NCBI GenBank assembly: GCA_046723645.1
Contig: JBKOUY010000051.1
Location: 1 to 26,187, forward strand
Direction of reading: 5' to 3'
Source of the DNA: DASQUK01 sp046723645
GTDB taxonomy: Bacteria; Actinomycetota; Acidimicrobiia; Acidimicrobiales; VFJN01
Length of the DNA stretch: 26,187 nt
The position numbers and the translations under genes were made by a program. Numbering within the stretch: the first letter of the stretch is position 1; every line of letters begins with the position of its first letter. This document shows positions 22,325-26,187 of this stretch, piece by piece. The notes under the pieces were generated by a model, which searched no databases, was not told where the DNA came from, and worked only from the letters and a program-made list of their open reading frames with translations.

Positions 22325-22413
22325 AGCGCCCATCATGGTCTCGCTCGCACCCTGGGCTGGCCTCGTCGCCGAAGTGACCCTTGTCGTTGACCGCCGCGCC
22401 AACTTGCGCAGCT

Positions 22414-22454
22414 GCCCCGACGATTGGACGTCAGCGCATATTGCCGATCGGGGC
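22414..22454 (-). repeat. Island repeat-like hairpin H after the small membrane gene
   Basis: Perfect 7-bp arms GCCCCGA (22414-22420) and TCGGGGC (22448-22454). It lies 2 bp past the stop of the minus-strand membrane-protein gene. It contains TGCCGATCGGGG, also found at 19031-19042. GCGCATATTGCCGATCGG here parallels GCGCCATATCTGCCGATCGG near 19053. Confidence 0.5.
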
Positions 22455-22456
22455 CA

Positions 22457-22648
22457 TCACCCGACGAACCCGATGATACTCGCCAGGTGTCGCACGACTC
22501 CGACCACGAACGTCACCAAGATCGAGAGGGCGACGATGACTGCGAGCCTGCGGCGCCACCCAGAGACTCGATGGGAACCGCGAGCAAACGCCCCGAAACG
22601 CTCGATCTCGCCCTCGAACGTCCACTGGTTGTGCTCGAAGTCAGGCAT
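22457..22648 (-). CDS. Small single-pass membrane protein
   Basis: 63 residues. The soluble N-terminus MPDFEHNQWTFEGEIERFGA is followed by a basic RRR and one membrane helix (LAVIVALSILVTFVVGVV), ending RHLASIIGFVG. The shape recalls small actinobacterial membrane proteins of DUF type, but I cannot name one. I chose the ATG at 22648; an upstream in-frame start at 22732 adds an arginine-rich stretch that looks non-coding. It precedes the PEP-utilising enzyme on the same strand by about 130 bp, with a hairpin between, so a shared operon is uncertain. Confidence 0.6.
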   Translation of the reverse strand: MPDFEHNQWTFEGEIERFGAFARGSHRVSGWRRRLAVIVALSILVTFVVGVVRHLASIIGFVG

Positions 22649-22756
22649 GCCGACACCATCGTCGATGTTCTCCCGTGATCCGCCCCGGTCGGATCGAGTG
22701 CGTCGCCCGCGTTTACGTCCCTGGGAGCCCACACCAGCAACCTAACGATTTGACCC

Positions 22757-22837
22757 ACACCGAACTGCCGATCGGCGCTTGGCGGCCTGTGCTGCTCAAA
22801 CGGCGGGCCGCGTTCGCTCGGTTCGGCCAATCGGTGT
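22757..22837 (+). repeat. Island repeat copy C (clearest nested palindrome)
   Basis: An 81-bp unit with 15-nt ends: ACACCGA-act-GCCGA at 22757-22771 faces TCGGC-caa-TCGGTGT at 22823-22837. The outer 7-bp and inner 5-bp arms are perfect and a symmetric 3-nt internal loop separates them. The centre is an imperfect stem, as in copy A (GAACTGCCGATC and CGCTCGGTTCGG shared). GGTTCGGCCAATCGGTG differs at one base from copies at 24012 and 24278. It lies between a divergent membrane gene and the histidine phosphatase. Confidence 0.78.
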
Positions 22838-22913
22838 ATCCCTATGCCTCATACCCGCTGATCAGGGTGGTCCGGTGCTTTGCCCTGACGGCTCGGCGGG
22901 GCAGGATCAGCTG

Positions 22914-23462
22914 GTGCCCGAGATCCAAGTCGTCTTCGAGACACACTCATGGACTATGGACAACGAGCGCGGCATCGCGACCGGGTGGAATGCTGGACGA
23001 CTGTCCGACCGGGGTCGAGCACAGGCTCGTGAGATTGGCAGGAGACGCGGCGCCGACGGGATCAGCACCGTGTTCACGTCGGACCTTGGTCGAGCGGTTG
23101 AAACAGCGGCGCTGGCGTTTGAGGGCGCCAACATGCCGATTCTGCATGACTGGCGGCTCCGCGAGTGCGACTACGGAGAGCGGAACGGCATGCCTACCGC
23201 TGAACTTCACGCACACAAGCACAAATACCTCGATGCTCCCTACCCGGGCGGCGAGTCCTGGCGTGAAGCCGTAACCAGAGCATCGAGGTTCTTGGGTGAC
23301 CTGCCGCTCAGGTGGACGGGACACCGTGTTCTCGTGATCGGTCACGTCGCGACGAAATGGGCCCTCGACAACTACCTGAACGGCATATCGCTGGAAGAAC
23401 TAATCAACGCCGACTTCGATTGGCGCGAAGGGTGGGAATACACCGTGCCGGTCTCCAGCTGA
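22914..23462 (+). CDS. Histidine phosphatase family protein with altered RHG motif
   Basis: A 182-residue phosphoglycerate-mutase-fold protein. The phosphatase layout is clear: LSDRGRAQAREIGRRR, VFTSDLGRAVETAAL, RLRECDYGERNGMP, YPGGESWREAV and VLVIGHVATKWALD (second catalytic His). The first motif, normally RHG, reads VFETHSWTMDNE, so the His is kept but the neighbouring phosphate-binding Arg is Thr. I recall similar ETHS-type proteins in actinobacteria, so this may be a subfamily trait. The GTG at 22914 is chosen because AGGATC precedes it and the strand VVFETHS follows directly. Substrate unknown. Confidence 0.85.
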   Translation: MPEIQVVFETHSWTMDNERGIATGWNAGRLSDRGRAQAREIGRRRGADGISTVFTSDLGRAVETAALAFEGANMPILHDWRLRECDYGERNGMPTAELHAHKHKYLDAPYPGGESWREAVTRASRFLGDLPLRWTGHRVLVIGHVATKWALDNYLNGISLEELINADFDWREGWEYTVPVSS

Positions 23463-23470
23463 ACGGGCCT

Positions 23471-23627
23471 GTGCCCCAGCCCCCGACGCACCGGTGGAAG
23501 GTGCCCGCGATGGGCCGATTGGGCGATGCAGGTTCGCGCTGGATCTGTCACTCGGCGTGCCGACGTTCTGTGCTGCCCGCACGGCAGGTGGGGTGCGCCC
23601 GGCCACTGGGCAATCTGGGCGGGGCAC
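23471..23627 (+). repeat. Island repeat copy B (long form)
   Basis: Starts 8 bp after the histidine-phosphatase stop. Outer arms GTGCCCC (23471-23477) and GGGGCAC (23621-23627) are perfect. Inside, CCGACGCACC near 23482 pairs largely with GGTGCGCCCGG near 23591. The core CGTTCTGTGCTGCCCGCACGG is closely related to copy A (CGCACGGCAGG identical), and the end GGGCAATCTGGG resembles the other copies. Confidence 0.6.
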
Positions 23628-23765
23628 GTCGGTTCCGATGATCCGCGTGGCGACCCATGCACACCGGTAGGCGCGAATCACGAACCGATCTCGCTAGGCG
23701 CCCGTATTGATGGGTGAAACGGTGATCCGCCTGGATTGCCCACTCTCAAGACAAGGACGACCATC

Positions 23766-23885
23766 ATGCAACGAGTTCTTCGTGCTCCCATCTTCTGGAT
23801 CTCTGTCGCAGTCGTCGCCGCGGCTGTGGTGATCCTCGCTCTCACCATGGGCGGTGGCGCCGCCGGGGGTGGGGTCGGCTACTGA
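23766..23885 (+). CDS. 39-residue membrane peptide with Gly-rich tail
   Basis: MQRVLRAPIFWISVAVVAAA then VVILALTMGGGAAGGGVGY. One membrane-spanning helix follows a short basic N-terminus, giving N-in topology by the positive-inside rule, and the C-terminus is almost all Gly/Ala. AAGGACG about 7 bp before the ATG is a good ribosome binding site, which supports real translation. It has no recognised family; such peptides may be regulators of membrane complexes or toxins, but nothing shows this. The stop codon is followed after 1 bp by the repeat at 23887. Confidence 0.55.
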   Translation: MQRVLRAPIFWISVAVVAAAVVILALTMGGGAAGGGVGY

Positions 23886-23886
23886 C

Positions 23887-24030
23887 GCACCTGGGTACGA
23901 CCCAAGCACGGCCAATGAGATGCCTGTTCGTGAGCGACGCCAAATGAAAGGTGCCATCTTGTGGTCCATCAGCGAGACCTATGGCCGCTGCCGGGCGGGC
24001 GGTGTGCGCTCGGTTCGGGCAATCGGTGCG
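23887..24030 (+). repeat. Island repeat copy D (long form)
   Basis: Begins 1 bp after the stop of the 39-residue peptide and ends just before the GTGs of the next gene. CGCACC (23887-23892) pairs with GGTGCG (24025-24030). Further in, CGACCCAAGC (23899-23908) faces GCTCGGTTCG (24009-24018), 8 of 10 pairing. It carries an 18-mer identical to copy A (24004-24021) and a 13-mer identical to the left-edge copy (24016-24028). Confidence 0.6.
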
Positions 24031-24052
24031 CGTGAAAGCCTACCCTCGCCTC

Positions 24053-24259
24053 GTGAGACGCATCATCGTGCGAGCACTCGCGCTGTACCTGTTGTTCGCG
24101 ATCATCGGCCGGTTCGTCGAGGAGATGGGCGCGGTCTCATGCGGCTGTCGTCCTGATTGCTGGTGCAAGAAACCGATCCTCAGCACGTTCCGCTGGGTAT
24201 TTCCGTATGGCCACCGCCTGTACAGCGCCGAGCGGAAGGCCGCCTGCGACGCAGACTGA
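24053..24259 (+). CDS. Small Cys-rich membrane protein
   Basis: 68 residues from the GTG at 24053 (GTG at 24032 would add seven). An N-terminal basic helix VRRIIVRALALYLLFAIIG spans the membrane. It is followed by GRFVEEMGAVSCGC and DCWCKKP: a C-x-C-x3-C-x-C cluster that could bind Zn or Fe-S or form disulfides, and then TFRWVFPYGHR. I believe actinobacterial relatives exist with the same CGC...CWCK core, but no function is known. No ribosome binding site is visible and repeat D directly precedes it, so transcription may come from upstream. Confidence 0.62.
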   Translation: MRRIIVRALALYLLFAIIGRFVEEMGAVSCGCRPDCWCKKPILSTFRWVFPYGHRLYSAERKAACDAD

Positions 24260-24261
24260 GC

Positions 24262-24294
24262 CACCACTCGGCACGGTGGTTCGGGGAATCGGTG
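24262..24294 (+). repeat. Island repeat copy E (short) at the right edge
   Basis: GGTTCGGGGAATCGGTG (24278-24294) differs by one base from copy D (24012-24028). Before it, CCACC and GGTGG form a small hairpin with loop ACTCGGCAC. It begins 2 bp after the stop of the Cys-rich gene and abuts the truncated amidase. Confidence 0.55.
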
Positions 24295-24351
24295 CCCGAC
24301 TCGGGACGCCTACCGGGCGGTACCTGGCAGTTTCCGGGGCAACTGCGTGGA

Positions 24352-24741
24352 CGGCGGGTCGACTCGCTCACATTCGCCACCTCGGTTCGCCAGACGCAGC
24401 AGCTCGCCCGCACCGTGCTGGCCAACTTCGAGCGCGACTTCGACGTGCTTGTCACGCCCACCATGGCATGCGTGCCGCCAGAGGTCGGCTCGTGGCGTGC
24501 CGGTACCGACAACGATCCCGTCATGGGACTCATCAAATGCACGCCCCCGGCGTTCACCGCCGTCTGGAACGTGTGCGGCCTGCCCGCCACGTCGGTGCCC
24601 ACGCACCACGATGCGGCGTCGGGGCTGCCCGTCGGGGTGCAGGTCGTAGCACCGGCGTGGCGCGACGACTTGTGCCTTCAGGTCGCCGCGCGGCTCGAGC
24701 AGGCGCTGCCCTGGCGCGACCGGAGGCCCACAGTCGCTTGA
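24352..24741 (+). pseudogene. Amidase (amidase-signature family), C-terminal fragment
   Basis: About 129 codons matching the end of an amidase-signature enzyme: VRQTQQLARTVLANFERDFD, VLVTPTMACVPPEVG, FTAVWNVCGLPATSVPTHH and GLPVGVQVVAPAWRDDLCLQ. The catalytic Ser-cisSer-Lys core and Gly-rich signature, which lie N-terminal, are missing. No start codon with a ribosome binding site precedes the homologous part, and upstream sequence is island repeat DNA. It is a gene cut by the island, with its 5' part lost. Confidence 0.85.
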
Positions 24742-24991
24742 GCTCCCACCGCCGGACTCTGCGGCAGCTTGCGTCCGGTCCATCTTGTTCCGCCATGGTT
24801 GCATGAGTTGTTGGCGACCCGGTCGTCTTCACCCGAGGCGGCATTCTCAGTGGTGATCAAGAAGGTCACGGTCAACGCCTGGGATCACGCTGAGGGGTCG
24901 GTGGTCCAGCACCGGGTGACACCCCACCGGAGGGCGAGCCAGCGCCGCCAATGCTGCGGTTCGAACGCCGTCTCCCCGTACGCTGCCGGTG
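24742..24991. other. Gap without a recognisable gene
   Basis: An open frame continues through it but shows no family pattern. Near its end TACGCT (24979-24984) lies 7 nt before the ATG at 24992, a leaderless-type -10. Confidence 0.35.
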
Positions 24992-25075
24992 ATGTCTCAG
25001 CGGGCGGTGCCGCGCGTCGGTCACGGGGCCGGTCATGCCGCTGTGAGGCCCGTCGTCGTGGCGTCTGCGCCGTGA
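24992..25075 (+). CDS. Possible 27-residue leaderless leader peptide
   Basis: MSQRAVPRVGHGAGHAAVRP ending VVVASAP. The ATG lies 7 nt after TACGCT and the stop overlaps the GTG of the DUF456 gene (GTGA at 25072-25075). It could carry ribosomes to the downstream start by translational coupling. Composition alone does not prove coding. Confidence 0.28.
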   Translation: MSQRAVPRVGHGAGHAAVRPVVVASAP

Positions 25076-25554
25076 CCGGCCTCGTCCCCCTCCTCGGGCT
25101 GGTGATGGCCGTCGGGGCGGTGGGCACGATCGTCCCGCTGGTTCCGGGGATCTCGCTCGTTTGGGGCGCCGGGCTCGTCTATGGCCTGGTTCGGGGATTC
25201 AGCGCCATCGGTGTTGTCGCCTTCGCGGTCATGACCGGCCTGGCGGTGGCAGGTATCGTCGCGGGGTACGCCGTGCCGAAGCGCCGGGCCACGGGTGCCG
25301 GAGTCTCGAAGGCGACGGTGTGGCTGGGCGTCGCCGGCGGCGTGGTCGGTTTCTTCGTCGTGCCGGTTGTGGGGCTGCCCATCGGAGGTGTGCTCGGCAT
25401 CTACGTGGGCGAGCGCCTGCGCACCGGAGACACGATCGCGGCTTGGCGGGCGACGCGGGCCACGATCACCGGCTTCGGCATCGCCGTCGTCGTCCAGTTC
25501 GCCGCTGCGCTGTCGATGATCGCTGTCTGGTTGGTGTGGGTGATCACCGGTTGA
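25072..25554 (+). CDS. DUF456 family membrane protein
   Basis: A 160-residue, Gly/Val-rich integral membrane protein. The start VTGLVPLLGLVMAVGAVGTI followed by VPLVPGISLVW matches the DUF456 signature (G..GT..P..PG..L.W). Further helices cover about residues 45-63 and 80-105 (the latter within GGVVGFFVVPVVGLPIGG), plus a C-terminal helix around AVVVQFAAALSMIAVWLVW. GERLRTGD lies on a cytoplasmic loop. The function of the family is unknown. The GTG at 25072 sits at the family N-terminus; the long upstream extension of the frame looks non-coding. Confidence 0.82.
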   Translation: MTGLVPLLGLVMAVGAVGTIVPLVPGISLVWGAGLVYGLVRGFSAIGVVAFAVMTGLAVAGIVAGYAVPKRRATGAGVSKATVWLGVAGGVVGFFVVPVVGLPIGGVLGIYVGERLRTGDTIAAWRATRATITGFGIAVVVQFAAALSMIAVWLVWVITG

Positions 25555-26037
25555 ACGTGGGCGCCGCGCTAGTGGAAGCGCTAGTGGACGCCCTCACCGC
25601 CTTGGGGGCGGAAAGGTTCTCGGACATGCGATGCGCTTCTCTCTGCCACCACCCGCTCGGTCTCGGACATGGCGAGCTTCACCGCCGCCGGCAGGCCAGA
25701 ACCGACGTACGAGGACGCCGAGCGACAAAGGGCCGAGCGACAAAGGATGGTCTACGTGAGGCGAACACGCCCATATCTGGCGCTAGGAGTCCGGGGCTTC
25801 GGTCGATTCGATGCGATCCTGCATACGCGGTGCTTCTCAGAGGGGCGTGCAGCCGGAGAGCAGCGATAGGGCATGTCTGTCGATCTCGCACACTCTGCGA
25901 ATACGCGGAACGCGCTCGGCTGGTGCAGACCCGTGGGAAGCTCAGCCGGGGCGTCGCAGTGGTCCGGCGCTGGTTAGGCGAGCCCGCCGGGCGGGAAGGT
26001 ACCTGGGGTAGCCGCTTGCGGAGTCATGGAGCCGACC
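25555..26037. other. Intergenic region with short tandem repeats
   Basis: No convincing gene in about 480 bp. It contains GCGCTAGTGGA twice (25566-25576, 25578-25588) and an exact 15-bp tandem repeat GCCGAGCGACAAAGG (25717-25731, 25732-25746). A weak hairpin CGCCC / GGGCG near 25589-25610 may terminate the DUF456 transcript. A 66-codon frame at 25669-25869 spans the 15-bp repeat and looks spurious. Confidence 0.5.
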
Positions 26038-26187
26038 ATGTCAGGGATCGCGATCATCACCGAGGCCTGTATCGACGTGAAGGACCGCGCGTGCGTCGAC
26101 GTCTGCCCCGTGCAGTGCATCTACGAGCTGGACATGTCGAAGGGGTTGCTGTTCTCGGAGGACGAGGCTGGCAGCGGCACCGTCGAG
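26038..26187 (+). CDS. Ferredoxin, FdxA type (7Fe), N-terminal part (cut by window edge)
   Basis: The first ~50 codons of a small electron-transfer ferredoxin. AIITEACIDVKDRACVDVCP followed by VQCIY gives the C-x7-C-x3-C-x3-C(P) pattern of actinobacterial 7Fe ferredoxins, which hold a 3Fe-4S and a 4Fe-4S cluster. Next come the acidic LFSEDEAG and the window end, so the second cluster motif is not seen. I prefer the ATG at 26038 (GGAG 6 bp upstream); the ATG at 26026 is in frame. FdxA proteins serve as donors to P450s and other oxidoreductases; the partner here is unknown. Confidence 0.9.
   Translation, partial: MSGIAIITEACIDVKDRACVDVCPVQCIYELDMSKGLLFSEDEAGSGTVE

Noticed and set aside
18176..24294. 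CRISPR array
   Set aside because: Repeats are 80-150 bp, diverged and separated by genes of varied length, with no regular 20-40 bp spacers and no cas genes.
16400..24300. A canonical integron with intI and attC sites
   Set aside because: No IntI is present; the integrase is a phage-type pseudogene. The repeats lack RYYYAAC/GTTRRRY cores, so only a resemblance to a cassette array can be claimed.
25669..25869. 66-codon ORF after the DUF456 gene
   Set aside because: No ribosome binding site or family pattern; its only feature is the 15-bp tandem repeat.

Overview
The window is high-GC, gene-dense DNA that looks like an actinobacterial chromosome, possibly Acidimicrobiia-like. The taxon is inferred from gene content and cannot be proved from the window. 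The clues are many GTG starts, 1-4 bp ATGA/GTGA overlaps, starts preceded at 6-8 nt by TAnnnT (-10) elements as in leaderless actinobacterial genes, an F420-type LLM oxidoreductase, a 7Fe ferredoxin and an actinobacterial-type LexA box.

Layout. (1) 1-3036 (+): thiamine operon thiO(partial)-thiS-thiG-thiE-thiD, tightly spaced or overlapping; it makes the thiazole and pyrimidine halves of thiamine phosphate and joins them. (2) 3040-6548 (-): an ABC1/UbiB-like kinase, then two overlapping Cys-cluster PD-(D/E)XK-type genes, the second apparently catalytically dead. (3) 6799-8361: a DoxX-like membrane protein, a glycosyltransferase remnant and a two-domain VOC protein, separated by strong hairpins. 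(4) 8679-12758: accessory metabolism: an isochorismatase-fold protein without its usual triad, an LLM oxidoreductase, a TetR regulator, and an SDR and a carboxymuconolactone-decarboxylase-like protein transcribed divergently from an EthD-domain protein. (5) 12758-16369: TldD and TldE (PmbA) protease subunits with a divergent HAD phosphatase between them.

(6) 16400 to about 24300 is an accessory island. It opens with a tyrosine-recombinase pseudogene broken by at least three frameshifts, one caused by a perfect 25-bp tandem duplication. Mostly small genes follow: methyltransferase, Met-rich/His-rich mini-ORFs, two secreted proteins, a LexA-boxed frameshifted gene, a PEP-utilising enzyme lacking its ATP domain, a small membrane protein, a histidine phosphatase, a 39-residue membrane peptide and a Cys-rich membrane protein. 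Many of these genes have an imperfect palindromic repeat starting within about 10 bp of the stop codon. The repeats share exact 12-18-mers and the same nested-arm design. The last copy abuts an amidase gene that has lost its catalytic N-terminal part. This arrangement resembles an integron-type cassette array without an integron integrase, but the repeats lack the canonical attC core, so it may be an undescribed cassette-like or hairpin-repeat system. It is the most interesting part of the window.

(7) 24742-26187: ordinary chromosome resumes with a possible 27-codon leaderless uORF coupled to a DUF456 membrane protein, about 480 bp without a convincing gene, and the start of an FdxA-type ferredoxin.
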